A stretch of 37,693 nucleotides of DNA from Acidobacteriota bacterium. GTDB lineage: Bacteria; Acidobacteriota; Terriglobia; Terriglobales; Acidobacteriaceae. Within the stretch, counting starts at the first letter, position 1. Every line of letters begins with the position of its first letter. Under the pieces are notes generated by a model. It was not told the origin of the DNA. It saw only the letters and a list, made by a program, of their open reading frames with translations, and made no database searches. A program made the position numbers and the translations under genes. Positions 1-8,062 of this stretch are shown piece by piece. The stretch lies in the NCBI GenBank assembly GCA_021813745.1, contig JAKAJO010000009.1, forward strand, positions 1-37,693, written 5' to 3'.

Positions 1-730
1 CCGTGTCTTCTTCCTGCTCAAGCACGATCAGCTTCTGGTCGATTCGCGCTACCTCGACCTGCGCACGGAGCACGTCCTGCTGAATGCCTTTGCCAACGCG
101 ATACCGCGCCTCGGCGATGTTTTCGAGTTTCTGGAGGAGATCTTTATTCTTCCTGGTGATCTCGATCGCCTTACTGTCATAGAAGTACGCGTAATAGGCC
201 GTCTTCACTTCGGCTACGACTTGACGTTCTGTTTGCTCGTACTCCCACCGTCCCGCTTCGGCCTCGCGGTCGGCGATCTTGCCGCGCAAACCCAGTTTGC
301 CGGGAAATGGAAATGCCTGACTTACGGTTAGTCCCCGGTAACTTGACGGATCGCCCTGCTGGACACTGAACGGCGTGATATTGCCCATCCATCCGCCGGA
401 AACCATCGGGTCGGGCAGCGAGCGGGCCTGCGGAGCGTGGGCCCGCTGCGCCTGAAAGCGCTCTGCCGCACTCTTGATCGCCGGATTTCGTTCGAGCGCA
501 ATCGCCACCAACTGCTGGAGCGTAATCTCCTGGCCTATCAGTGTGGCGTCTTTAGCCGTCGGCCTGGATGGAAGGCCGGCCGGCACAGATGGCGCAAAGA
601 CGTTTGAATTGGCAACAGGAGCGTCCACAGTCCCAGAGCCGTTCGGAGGCGCCTGCGCTCCGGCTGACACGGCGCTCAGTACCATTGCGCCTGCCAGCAC
701 CCACGAGAATGATTCTCTGCGGCTATTCAT
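1..730 (-). CDS. TolC/CzcC-family outer membrane efflux protein (partial, C-terminus outside window)
   Basis: The minus-strand frame from the ATG at 728-730 stays open to the window edge, giving the first 243 residues. It starts with a signal peptide (MNSRRESFSWVLAGAMVLSA) and continues with an outer-membrane-factor N-terminal half: a conserved early helix (LQQLVAIALERNPAIKSA), a PFPGKLGLRGKIADREAE stretch and long amphipathic helices (QVEVARIDQKLIVLEQEEDT). Proteins of this family form the outer-membrane channel of RND metal or drug exporters. The start overlaps the stop of the upstream gene by 8 bp, so the two are translationally coupled. The adaptor and pump genes would be expected further left. 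Metal efflux is inferred from the copper and mercury genes nearby; the substrate cannot be read from this fragment. Confidence 0.85.
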   Translation of the reverse strand, partial: MNSRRESFSWVLAGAMVLSAVSAGAQAPPNGSGTVDAPVANSNVFAPSVPAGLPSRPTAKDATLIGQEITLQQLVAIALERNPAIKSAAERFQAQRAHAPQARSLPDPMVSGGWMGNITPFSVQQGDPSSYRGLTVSQAFPFPGKLGLRGKIADREAEAGRWEYEQTERQVVAEVKTAYYAYFYDSKAIEITRKNKDLLQKLENIAEARYRVGKGIQQDVLRAQVEVARIDQKLIVLEQEEDT

Positions 731-1526
731 TGCGGCCTCCCGCCGCGGCGGGCTCAGTTTCGCGCGATGTGGCGGCCGCCGATCCGTTCACTGATTCGCT
801 GTGCGCGAAGATCTCGTCGGACGCCCAGTCGAGCAGCTTGCCGGAGACCGGCGCCTTAAGGTCGAAGGTATAGGTATCGCGGTATCCGAAAACAAACAGG
901 TGATACGCGTCTGGATTCGACAGAGTCTGCAGATCGGCCCAACGCCAGCTCCGGCTGTCGTCTTTCGAAGAGGTCACGTAATCGATCCCATCTTGCCGGA
1001 TGCGCAACACGCCGTTCGTGCCGGAGGCGATCGCACGATGACGGGCCGGAATCGTGGCGATGGCCGGAGCATCCGGATCTGGGTCCGCATTCTGCGAAGG
1101 CCGCGCGACAGATCCTGCAAGCTGAGCCGCTACGACCGGGGGCATGGCCTGCGCCAGGCTCAACCGATACGTGCGCTCGCCAGGCCGATGCAGGCTGCGA
1201 TTGAGATAGGTTTTGAGCGTTAGGCGATGAGGAGCAATAAAGGAGGTCTGGATCTCACTGAAGGCCCAGCGCTGGCTGCGTTTGTTCTCCCCCCGGAACT
1301 CCACTCCGTTCCCGTCAATCACAAGAGTCCCATGGTTGTTGGGAGTGAAGGCGGCTCGATGCATGCGTGCGGAACTTTCCCAATGGAGCGAGGGCGCCAC
1401 AGGATGCCCCGGCGGCGATACAGGCTGCCGTGCTGCCTGCGCGGACATCCGGATCCCGCTGAGAGTTATGGTGATTGCCGACAGGAGGATGACGCTCTTG
1501 CATCGTGTCCAAACTCGAGAAAACAT
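723..1526 (-). CDS. Secreted protein with two PH-like repeats, in the efflux operon
   Basis: No exact family is recognised. A start at 1526 (MFSRVWTRCKSVILLSAITI) is preferred over an upstream start because a GGAG Shine-Dalgarno lies 9 nt before it and a signal peptide follows at once. The mature protein (267 aa precursor) has two related segments, GTLVIDGNGVEFRGENKR and GVLRIRQDGIDYVTSSKD. Each is followed by a W-x-[FA]-[SD] motif (QRWAFSEIQT; SWRWADLQTL) and a further beta-rich stretch, the pattern of bacterial PH-like domains. A Pro/Ala-rich linker separates them. The gene is followed by, and overlaps, the TolC-like gene, so it is probably a periplasmic accessory of that efflux system. The role is inferred from position only. 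Confidence 0.65.
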   Translation of the reverse strand: MFSRVWTRCKSVILLSAITITLSGIRMSAQAARQPVSPPGHPVAPSLHWESSARMHRAAFTPNNHGTLVIDGNGVEFRGENKRSQRWAFSEIQTSFIAPHRLTLKTYLNRSLHRPGERTYRLSLAQAMPPVVAAQLAGSVARPSQNADPDPDAPAIATIPARHRAIASGTNGVLRIRQDGIDYVTSSKDDSRSWRWADLQTLSNPDAYHLFVFGYRDTYTFDLKAPVSGKLLDWASDEIFAHSESVNGSAAATSRETEPAAAGGRNE

Positions 1527-1672
1527 AAGCAGAATCTCCGTATTCGGGTGCTCTTCGCCCGCTGGGCGGGCATGATGACGTGGCTGTCTGAGTGCGAGCA
1601 CTGCGGCTCAGGCAAAAGAAGCTGGAATCTCGGAATAACAATCCGAGTGCTCCCGCCGGAAAAAGGGAAGGG

Positions 1673-2062
1673 CTAGATCAGAAAGGAGCAGAGTGCGGTG
1701 CGGGAAGCCGGACAGAGGGGCGGATCCTTCGGTGTTGCGAGCAGCCCACGCGTTTCTGCGACGGGAATGAACGAGCCGGCAGAGGAATTGTGGAACACAG
1801 TCAACTCCCCGCTACTCTCCGTCGTCTTTTGTACGGCAAGCAATGTTGCTTGATGAGAGGATGGACCGCTGCAAAGAGGCCTGGTGATTTCCGGACCGGT
1901 CCTGCCGGTGAGTTTCGTGCTCGTTGACTTCGCCATCATCGGGCAATCGGAACCGCAGCACTTCATGGAGTGCATCGCCTGGCCGCAAGGCGCTATGGCC
2001 AGCGCGGGCATCGCCGTGAGCACTACGAGCAAAACTGCGACGAATTTGGCGAATCGTCTCAT
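1673..2062 (-). CDS. Small secreted Cys/Met-rich protein heading the efflux operon
   Basis: This 129-residue ORF starts with a clear signal peptide (MRRFAKFVAVLLVVLTAMPA). A Cys/Met/His cluster follows directly: CGQAMHSMKCCGSDCPMM. More cysteines lie near the C-terminus (PLCPAS, ALCSFLI). A GGGG Shine-Dalgarno is 8 nt before the ATG. The thiol and thioether cluster suggests binding of Cu(I), Hg(II) or a similar soft metal in the periplasm; this is inference, and the family is not recognised. It lies about 150 bp upstream of the PH-like and TolC-like genes on the same strand. A second secreted protein of similar design (10945-11364) heads the copA-copB operon, so the window has two such genes, each leading a metal operon. 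Confidence 0.6.
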   Translation of the reverse strand: MRRFAKFVAVLLVVLTAMPALAIAPCGQAMHSMKCCGSDCPMMAKSTSTKLTGRTGPEITRPLCSGPSSHQATLLAVQKTTESSGELTVFHNSSAGSFIPVAETRGLLATPKDPPLCPASRTALCSFLI

Positions 2063-2746
2063 CTGTGTGACCCCATGATTCCGAGCGTTGTCACCGATCG
2101 TCTGTGATGTAGGTCACCCGCCCCTCCACGCCCTTCGGGCTTAGGCATCGAAGGCCGCGAGGACGGCTCCAGCTTGCCCAGCCCGGTGGCGGGAAAAAAT
2201 CTCAGGATGTGCGGATCATGCTCTGGAAGCTGGACGAGCCGCCACATCAAGGTCGGTTGAGTACGTGGTGCCATCGTTTCCCGCGACACAGCCCGCGACA
2301 TCCGCTGCGCACGACGGCTTGGCCCCGGCTTAGTTGGCCGTCCGGTCCTGCTGCCGCTTATAGGATGGTTTCTCACCAGCAGGTGGAAAGCGGACAGTGT
2401 AGTCGTGTGCGCCATGCGCCACACTAGAAGCATCTCGTTTGCCATTCCCTCAAATCCAGTAAATGACTTCAGAAATGAACCCTTACCGGGCATTGCACGC
2501 TCACTTTCTCCGAGCGGTTTTAGCCGCGTTGCCTCATTTCGGGCAGAGGTTGGAGCATTCAAGGCAATCCACCATTGCGCTTACCCGGCCGTCTTCAGGA
2601 CAAGGCGCGCTCAAAGGCGGGTTCAGCAACGGCCGCAATCGTTGTCATAACTCACTGGCTCCGGGATGAGCCGATGTGAGATGTTGAAACGCAGGACCCA
2701 AATCGTCGGCCCGATAGGCGAAGATAGGTTCAGGAGGAGTGCGCTT
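2063..2746. other. Divergent intergenic region between efflux operon and kinase gene
   Basis: These 684 bases separate the leftward efflux operon from the rightward kinase gene. A 167-codon minus-strand frame crosses part of it but has no recognisable domain and no Shine-Dalgarno, so it is not called a gene. The region holds a sigma-54-like element on the minus strand (2429-2444) and a short palindrome GTGA-N6-TCAC near 2104. No RNA gene is seen. Confidence 0.5.
2429..2444 (-). promoter_or_regulatory. Candidate sigma-54 promoter for the efflux operon
   Basis: Read on the minus strand the site is TGGCAAACGAGATGCT. The invariant GG and GC are separated by exactly 10 nt, with TGGCA and TGC flanks as in the family consensus TGGCACN5TTGC. 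It faces the Cys-rich gene at 2062 and leaves a leader of about 360 nt. The NtrC-class regulator encoded next door needs sigma-54, which makes the site plausible, but a single match may be chance. Confidence 0.4.
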
Positions 2747-3862
2747 GTGAATGCCAGTGGTCAGCGACGTTTGCGCGCGGTCGTCCTCATCTGCGCCATC
2801 GTGGTGGTGTCCCTGCTGCACTATCTCACCCCGACAAGCCACGTCATTCTGCACCCGCTCCTGCAACGCGCTTACTACATACCTATTCTGCTGATGGCCT
2901 TGTGGTTTGGGTGGCGCGGCGGCCTTCTCGGTGCAGCGATCGCGGGCCTTTTCTACCTCCCTCATATCGTCATGGCGTGGGGATCGAACGAGGAGTACAG
3001 CATTGCGCAGTACGTCGAAATCGGCATGTTCTTTGTCATAGCCCCCTTGATCGGCGTACTTGCCGACATGGAACGCAGGCAGAAGCAAAAGATTCAGGAA
3101 ACCGCTGTCAAATTGAGCGAGACCTACGCACAACTTCAGGCTTCCGTCGAGCAGGTTCGCCACGCCGACCGCCTCTCGGCGCTCGGAGAGCTGTCCGCAG
3201 GCTTGGCTCATGAGATTCGCAATCCTCTGGGAGCGCTGGAGGGTGCTGTCCAGATCCTGCAGCGTCCGGAACTGCCGTCGGAGACCCGCCAGGAATTCGC
3301 GGAGATGGCCGGCAAAGAGGTCGGCCGCCTCAAATCGCTTCTCACGCAATTCCTGGACTTCGCCCGGCCCCAGCCGCCCCAGCGCATCCTCACCAATCCT
3401 GCCATACTGCTGAACTCGATTGCCAGCCTGGCAGCCGAGACGGCCAAGCTGGCCCTGGTCGAGATAGTTGTCGAAGGATTGGAGACGAAGCCGATTGCAA
3501 TTGACTCAGAGCAGATCAGGCAGGTTCTGCTCAACCTTGTGCTGAATGCAGTTCAGGCCATGCCGGACGGCGGCCAGATTCTCCTGCGCTCGCGTCAGGC
3601 AAATGATTCCATCCTTCTGGAGGTTATGGACCAGGGACCGGGAATTGCTCCCGAGAATATCGAACGCATCTTCGATCCCTTCTTTACGACCCGCCCCACG
3701 GGCACGGGACTTGGCCTCTCAATTGCTCATCAGATTGTGCATGCCCATGGAGGGGCGCTCTCAGTCTGCAATAATCCCGACCGCGGTGCCACATTCACCA
3801 TCACCCTGCCTCTGGGAGTCGCCACGCCAGATGCGAGCCCGAATGTGAAGGTTCTCGAATGA
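2747..3862 (+). CDS. Membrane-bound sensor histidine kinase (NtrB/ZraS-like)
   Basis: This kinase should autophosphorylate and pass phosphate to the regulator encoded next. The start is placed at the GTG at 2747 because a strong AGGAGGAG lies 6-7 nt upstream; ATGs at 2666 and 2681 in the same frame lack one. About 371 residues then follow. Hydrophobic segments occur near the N-terminus (RAVVLICAIVVVSLL; YYIPILLMALWFGW; LLGAAIAGLFYLPHIVMAW; IGMFFVIAPLIGVL) with little between them to form a periplasmic domain. A short coiled coil leads to the DHp domain with phosphoacceptor His in LAHEIRNPLG, then the ATPase domain: N box (NLVLNAVQA), G1 (DQGPGIA), F (FDPFFTT) and G2 (GTGLGL). The stop overlaps the regulator start by 4 bp (ATGA). 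A signal sensed in the membrane is inferred; the ligand is unknown. Confidence 0.92.
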   Translation: MNASGQRRLRAVVLICAIVVVSLLHYLTPTSHVILHPLLQRAYYIPILLMALWFGWRGGLLGAAIAGLFYLPHIVMAWGSNEEYSIAQYVEIGMFFVIAPLIGVLADMERRQKQKIQETAVKLSETYAQLQASVEQVRHADRLSALGELSAGLAHEIRNPLGALEGAVQILQRPELPSETRQEFAEMAGKEVGRLKSLLTQFLDFARPQPPQRILTNPAILLNSIASLAAETAKLALVEIVVEGLETKPIAIDSEQIRQVLLNLVLNAVQAMPDGGQILLRSRQANDSILLEVMDQGPGIAPENIERIFDPFFTTRPTGTGLGLSIAHQIVHAHGGALSVCNNPDRGATFTITLPLGVATPDASPNVKVLE

Positions 3863-5244
3863 CGAAACCGACGATTCTGATTGTCGACGACGATCCTAGC
3901 CAGCGCCGCTTGGTTGAGTTCTGGCTTCAGGAAGACGGTTACCGCACGGTCACTGCCGACGACGGCATGGCAGGGCTGCGTGCGTTTGAGCAGCACTCTC
4001 CCGCTCTGGTAATCACCGATGTGCGCATGCCGGGCATGAGCGGCCTCGATTTGCTGGTACGGATTAAGGGCGATAACCCGGATATCCCCTTCATTCTGAT
4101 TACAGCGTTTGCTACCGTGGACGATGCGGTAGAGGCCATGAAACTTGGCGCAGCCGACTACATCCTCAAGCCTCTCAAGCCCGATGAGGTTAAACTCAGC
4201 GTGGGCCGGGCCCTCCAGCAAAAGGAGTTAGTGGATGAAAACCGGCGCCTCCGCGACTTCGCCGGCGACAGTTTCCGTTTTGAGAGCATCCTCGCGCAAT
4301 CTCGCCGTATGCGCGGCATTCTCGAAATCGCAGCGCAGGTCGCCAGGCGCGATTCCACCGTGCTTTTGACAGGCGAGTCAGGAACAGGCAAAGAATTGCT
4401 CGCGAAAGCCATCCACCAAAATAGCCTTCGAGCGGACAAGCCTTTTGTGACCGTGAATTGCGGAGCCCTCCCGGAGAGTCTTGCGGAGTCAGAGTTATTT
4501 GGCCACCGCAAAGGTTCCTTCACCGGCGCCATCGCGGATCGGACTGGCAAGTTTGAGGCTGCCAACGAGGGTACGATTTTTCTGGACGAGGTTGGCGAAC
4601 TCACGCTTCCCCTCCAGGTGAAGCTGTTGCGGGTCATCCAGGAGCGGGAGATCGACAAAATTGGCAATGCGCACTCAATCAAGGTGAACGTGCGCATCCT
4701 CGCCGCCACGAATCGGAACCTGAAGACCCTTGTCGAGGACGGTCAGTTTCGAGAAGATCTTTACTACCGGCTGAGTGTCGTGACCATCGAAGTGCCGCCG
4801 CTGCGCGAGCGGCGGGAAGATATACCCTTGCTCGCGCAGCACTTCGCGAAGCAGTTATCTGACCGGTATGCGATCCCGGGCTTGTCCCTCACAGAGGACG
4901 CGCTGGAGAAGCTGGCGCAATACAACTGGCCCGGCAATGTCCGTGAACTGCAGAACGTGATCGAACGAGTCTTGGTCCTTGCGAAGAGCGAGAAAATCGG
5001 CGCCGACGAACTGCCCCCTGAAATTCGCATCACTTCGCCCCGAATCGCCAACATCAGCCTCAAACTTCCGGAAGAGGGTATCGACCTCGAACAGGTTGAG
5101 AAGGAGATTTTGCTTCAGGCTCTCGAAAGACACTCCTGGAATCAGAGCCAGGCAGCAAGATACCTCAACATCAGCCGGAAGACCCTCATCTACCGGATGG
5201 AGAAGTTCGCTCTTCAATCTCCAGTTCCCGAAAGCTCGCAGTAA
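3859..5244 (+). CDS. NtrC-family sigma-54-dependent response regulator (ZraR/AtoC-like)
   Basis: The 461-residue protein has the full NtrC layout. The receiver domain carries the acidic pocket (VDDD, residues 9-12) and phospho-acceptor Asp54 in VITDVRMPG. The AAA+ domain has Walker A GESGTGKE, a sigma-54 contact loop GSFTGA (Ser in place of the usual Ala), Walker B IFLDEVGEL and an arginine-finger region ending in FREDLYYRLSV. The C-terminal Fis-type helix-turn-helix is HSWNQSQAARYLNISRKTLI. It is coupled to the kinase gene by a 4-bp overlap. Sigma-54-like elements at 5504-5519 and 2429-2444 are the likely local targets, which would place the downstream secreted proteins and the leftward efflux operon under its control; the link is inferred. 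Confidence 0.95.
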   Translation: MTKPTILIVDDDPSQRRLVEFWLQEDGYRTVTADDGMAGLRAFEQHSPALVITDVRMPGMSGLDLLVRIKGDNPDIPFILITAFATVDDAVEAMKLGAADYILKPLKPDEVKLSVGRALQQKELVDENRRLRDFAGDSFRFESILAQSRRMRGILEIAAQVARRDSTVLLTGESGTGKELLAKAIHQNSLRADKPFVTVNCGALPESLAESELFGHRKGSFTGAIADRTGKFEAANEGTIFLDEVGELTLPLQVKLLRVIQEREIDKIGNAHSIKVNVRILAATNRNLKTLVEDGQFREDLYYRLSVVTIEVPPLRERREDIPLLAQHFAKQLSDRYAIPGLSLTEDALEKLAQYNWPGNVRELQNVIERVLVLAKSEKIGADELPPEIRITSPRIANISLKLPEEGIDLEQVEKEILLQALERHSWNQSQAARYLNISRKTLIYRMEKFALQSPVPESSQ

Positions 5245-5559
5245 CATCATGATCGAGTCTGATTGCGTCCGGCAACATAGAACCGGCGCGCTGCATTCGC
5301 GGAGATTCGTCACCGCGTCACGGCGTCGATTCCGCTCCATTCGGTCCGCTATTCTCGCTTAGCAAAACTGGACCTTTTCCGGCACCCGTTGCCCCATCCG
5401 AGGCGATGCCGGTCAAGAGTCGCGTATCTTCCTTTCGGGGTCCAGACGCTCAACTATCCGTGAAATGAGACAGATAAGACGGCCAAGCGTCATTCTCCAT
5501 GCTTGGCGTCCCGGATGCACTGAAAGAGGGCGATGTCATCGCATATCTGGAGATGAACC
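5245..5559. other. Intergenic region upstream of the WYR-repeat operon
   Basis: These 315 bases carry no convincing ORF or RNA gene. The only clear signal is the sigma-54-type promoter at 5504-5519. The NtrC-type regulator would be expected to bind upstream enhancer sites here, but no convincing inverted repeat is visible by eye. Confidence 0.5.
5504..5519 (+). promoter_or_regulatory. Candidate sigma-54 promoter for the WYR-repeat operon
   Basis: The element TGGCGTCCCGGATGCA has GG and GC spaced by exactly 10 nt and agrees with the TGGC and TGCA ends of the sigma-54 consensus. Transcription would start near 5530, leaving a leader of about 30 nt with a GGAG ribosome-binding site at 5549-5552 before the ATG at 5560. 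It lies directly downstream of the gene for a sigma-54 activator, which supports the assignment. Confidence 0.55.
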
Positions 5560-5991
5560 ATGAGACACCCATTATTCAAAGCCCTCATCATCGGTATCGT
5601 CGCAATCGGTGCCAGTACCCCGATGTTTGCCCAAACCTACAGCCCGTGGCTCGAACAATGGTATCGCGCAAAGTTCGGCCGCCCATTACCCGCAGAGACC
5701 ATGCAACTGAACCCGACACCGAACGCTGAGCCGGCTCCTTCGGCCGCAACTACAGGCACTGCATCGGTGCCGGCCAACACATGGTTTGAAAACTGGTATC
5801 GCGACAAATTTGGACGACCCTCCCCACTTGCCGAAGCAAACGCACCGGCGCCTAAATTTGCCAAGGGCTTCACTGCCAGTAACGAGAAGAAGCAGAGTCC
5901 GGTCAATACCTGGTTCGAGCAGTGGTACCGGGACAAGTACGGACGCCCCTCTCCTCAGGAAGAGAGCCGATTGAACCCACAGGCTCATTGA
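5560..5991 (+). CDS. Secreted protein with three W-x-x-W-Y-R-x-K-F-G-R-P repeats
   Basis: This 143-residue protein is not recognised. It starts with a signal peptide ending in MFAQ. The rest is three copies of a near-identical motif at residues 30-43, 75-88 and 118-131: WLEQWYRAKFGRPL, WFENWYRDKFGRPS and WFEQWYRDKYGRPS. The copies are spaced about 43-45 residues apart by Ala/Pro/Thr-rich linkers, with no other domain. A GGAG precedes the ATG by 7 nt. It is the first gene after the sigma-54-type promoter and precedes two more genes on the same strand. Short repeated aromatic/basic motifs on flexible linkers suggest a binding or displayed-peptide function in the periplasm or outside the cell, but no function can be assigned. 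Confidence 0.75.
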   Translation: MRHPLFKALIIGIVAIGASTPMFAQTYSPWLEQWYRAKFGRPLPAETMQLNPTPNAEPAPSAATTGTASVPANTWFENWYRDKFGRPSPLAEANAPAPKFAKGFTASNEKKQSPVNTWFEQWYRDKYGRPSPQEESRLNPQAH

Positions 5992-6065
5992 TCTCCAAAG
6001 AACCATAGGGATCGCGATGCGACCTGTTGCTCCAAAGGAACCCGCGGTCAGATGGAGAGGGCGTT

Positions 6066-6653
6066 ATGAAACACCTAATGAAAATAATGCGCTTATTTGT
6101 GCTGTTTAGCGCCACGCCGCTGGTCTACGCCCAGGCCGGGCCCGATTGGACGCACCTCCTTGTGCACCATTTACCCGGTATCGGTTCGCGCCATGTAAAC
6201 CTGATTCAAGTCACAAGCGATCAGCGCACAGACCTCGCGAAGTGTATGGCAGAGACGAAACAGGTTCAAAACATTGTCGATCAGATGAGCAGGGTAGGTC
6301 GCCCTTGGGGGCGCGGTCACATTGATTACAGCCATCACGATCTGCTTGTCTTTGCTGAGCGCGAGCAAACTCTCACTGCGGCAATCATCGCGCTGACGAC
6401 ATCTCACGGGGAACTTCACAAGAATCTTGCCAAAATACATGATCGAAACCTTGAAAGGCACCTTCAAAGGCTAGATCGCTTGCAGGCGAAGTTGTATTCC
6501 GGCAGTTCTCAAATCGGTCGCGACTTGTCGGCCGCTCGGCCAGGGCCGTGGTCTATGGAACTTTCCTGGGATGTTTACGCAGTCAGGAAGGCCGCCAACA
6601 AATGGCACGCAGAACACGAACTGATTGCGCGGGAACTGGATCTTGCAATGTAA
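6066..6653 (+). CDS. Secreted helical protein of unknown function
   Basis: The start is set at 6066 (MKHLMKIMRLFVLFSATPLV), where GGAGAGG lies 6 nt upstream and a signal peptide with VYAQ cleavage begins; an ATG 39 nt earlier has neither. The mature part (195 aa precursor) is predicted largely helical and rich in His and charged residues (SHHDLLVFAEREQ; HKNLAKIHDRNLERHLQRLD). One Cys lies in DLAKCMAE. This charged helical make-up resembles periplasmic metal-sensor-like proteins (for example CpxP/Spy-type) only in general character; no LTxxQ motif is seen and no homology is claimed. It sits between the WYR-repeat gene and the DUF302 gene and is probably cotranscribed with them. Confidence 0.65.
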   Translation: MKHLMKIMRLFVLFSATPLVYAQAGPDWTHLLVHHLPGIGSRHVNLIQVTSDQRTDLAKCMAETKQVQNIVDQMSRVGRPWGRGHIDYSHHDLLVFAEREQTLTAAIIALTTSHGELHKNLAKIHDRNLERHLQRLDRLQAKLYSGSSQIGRDLSAARPGPWSMELSWDVYAVRKAANKWHAEHELIARELDLAM

Positions 6654-6699
6654 ATCGAACAGACTCCGCATTTGGCAAGGGAATCTAAACGGAGACATT

Positions 6700-7119
6700 A
6701 TGACCGTCGCCACACATACGCAATCGCTCTCCGCCGTCATGCATCGCACATTCGACGAAGCGTTGGTCAGTCTGCGATCCGCGCTTCAAACAGAAAATAT
6801 CGAAATTGTCCGCGAGGTGCCATTCCACCTCGCCTTTCGGAAGGGCATTGGAGTGGGTTGCAAAAAATATACCGTCCTTGTCGTCTGGAGTCAGTTTGAA
6901 GCGTGGCGCGCTGTGTTGACTGAGAATGAAACTGGACTGTTGATGCCCTTCAATATCGTAGTGAGAGAGAATGGGGGTTCTACCGTGATAGCCATCGACA
7001 ACTGGACCGGCAGGCTTTCCGCTCATGGACCCATTGCGATCTCGATGATGCTGCATGATATCGAAGTGAGAATGAGGCGAGTTCTTGAGCAATGCGCTCG
7101 TGAGCCCAGCTCTGCGTAG
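6700..7119 (+). CDS. DUF302-family protein
   Basis: The start at 6700 (MTVATHTQSLSAVMHRTFDE) has GGAG 5 nt upstream. The 139 residues match the pattern of DUF302 (COG3439): an N-terminal strand-helix (FDEALVSLRSALQTENIEIV), a middle region with the typical RKGIGVGCKKYTVLVVWSQF stretch, a GLLMPFNIVV segment and a final strand (STVIAIDN). The C-terminal helix IEVRMRRVLEQ closes the domain. DUF302 proteins are small alpha/beta proteins often found near thiol, copper or sulfur genes, and their biochemical role is not settled. It is the last gene of the presumed sigma-54-driven operon and has no signal peptide, so it is probably cytoplasmic. Confidence 0.75.
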   Translation: MTVATHTQSLSAVMHRTFDEALVSLRSALQTENIEIVREVPFHLAFRKGIGVGCKKYTVLVVWSQFEAWRAVLTENETGLLMPFNIVVRENGGSTVIAIDNWTGRLSAHGPIAISMMLHDIEVRMRRVLEQCAREPSSA

Positions 7120-7222
7120 ATGGAGACTTGAAGGTTCCTGGCCAATGGTCAGACTGCGGCCAGAACTGCGCCTTTTACCCTTCATTGCGTCACATTCGCG
7201 GATAGAAGGCTGCCCGCGGTGA

Positions 7223-7246
7223 CCGCCCGGTCGTCGACTCGGGCGG
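7223..7246. terminator. Possible hairpin between convergent operons
   Basis: CCGCCCG (7223-7229) and CGGGCGG (7240-7246) form a 7-bp GC stem with a 10-nt loop in the gap between the DUF302 gene and the convergent cytochrome gene. No T-run follows on either side, so termination is uncertain. Confidence 0.3.
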
Positions 7247-7364
7247 AGTGCCGCAGAACTTTCTCATGATGACTCAGGCAGTGACTCAAGCGAGATTCAA
7301 ACCGCGAATTTCGACGCGCCCGGTTGCGCCCATTTTCATTTTTCCGCTCGCCTCATCGGTGCAG

Positions 7365-7901
7365 CTACTTGGCAGGTGTTGCCGTCTCGCCGGTACTGGC
7401 CACCGTTCGCCACTGTGCAAGGACTTCCGGTGGCAGCTTGTCCATGCGGCTCAGAAAGGTCGTGACCTGCCACATCTGCTGATCGCTAAGGATCTGCTTC
7501 CACGCAGGCATCCCGCTGAGGCGCACCCCATGCTCGATAATGTAGAAGTTCTGGTTTTCAGGCATGTCGGGCGCGTCCTGTACGAACAGAGGCGAGCGAG
7601 GATAAAGCGCGCCTGCGAACATGCCCTTCGGCCGTTGCATATCTCCATGGCAACTGGCGCAGTTGGACTGATAGATGTTCATCCCCGCAACCAGGGTGGC
7701 ATCGGTTGGTTGAAGTGGATTTCTGGTCTCCGGCGCTCTCCGGTCAAGGGCAGCGTCCAGAGACGGCATCGCGAGTCGCCTCTCAAGGATGCTCTCCGGA
7801 ATGTCGGCCCGCGGGTTCGCGAAACCAAGACGAATCCAGAGAAATCCGCTCAGGAGAACAGCAAGAACTCCGGCAAAGAAACCGAAGAGGAATTTGTGCA
7901 T
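7365..7901 (-). CDS. Membrane-anchored class I cytochrome c
   Basis: The 178-residue protein starts with an uncleaved-looking hydrophobic segment (FLFGFFAGVLAVLLSGFLWI) that should hold it in the membrane with the haem domain outside. The haem-binding motif is CASCH (NIYQSNCASCHGDMQ) and the likely axial Met lies in VRLSGMPAWK. The final helix has the usual pattern (DQQMWQVTTFLSRM). It is the last gene on the minus strand after copA and copB, 161 bp beyond the copB stop. It could accept electrons from copper or other periplasmic redox reactions, or serve a respiratory oxidase; the partner is not visible. Confidence 0.88.
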   Translation of the reverse strand: MHKFLFGFFAGVLAVLLSGFLWIRLGFANPRADIPESILERRLAMPSLDAALDRRAPETRNPLQPTDATLVAGMNIYQSNCASCHGDMQRPKGMFAGALYPRSPLFVQDAPDMPENQNFYIIEHGVRLSGMPAWKQILSDQQMWQVTTFLSRMDKLPPEVLAQWRTVASTGETATPAK

Positions 7902-8062
7902 GGGAAGACTCGATTCTCATTTGATTTCCAAGCCAATGGATTCAGCCACCAATAGCGCGCTCACCAGCAACGTTCCAACCGTGCGCACAGCGTGCGGACG
8001 GCTGAATGATGGGTGAAAGCGCCGAAGATCGCGACCTGCTGTGGAAAAGACATGACCTTTCC

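Noticed and set aside
2059..2562. 167-codon minus-strand frame in the divergent spacer
   Set aside because: Low-complexity basic sequence without domain or Shine-Dalgarno; it covers the probable promoter region.
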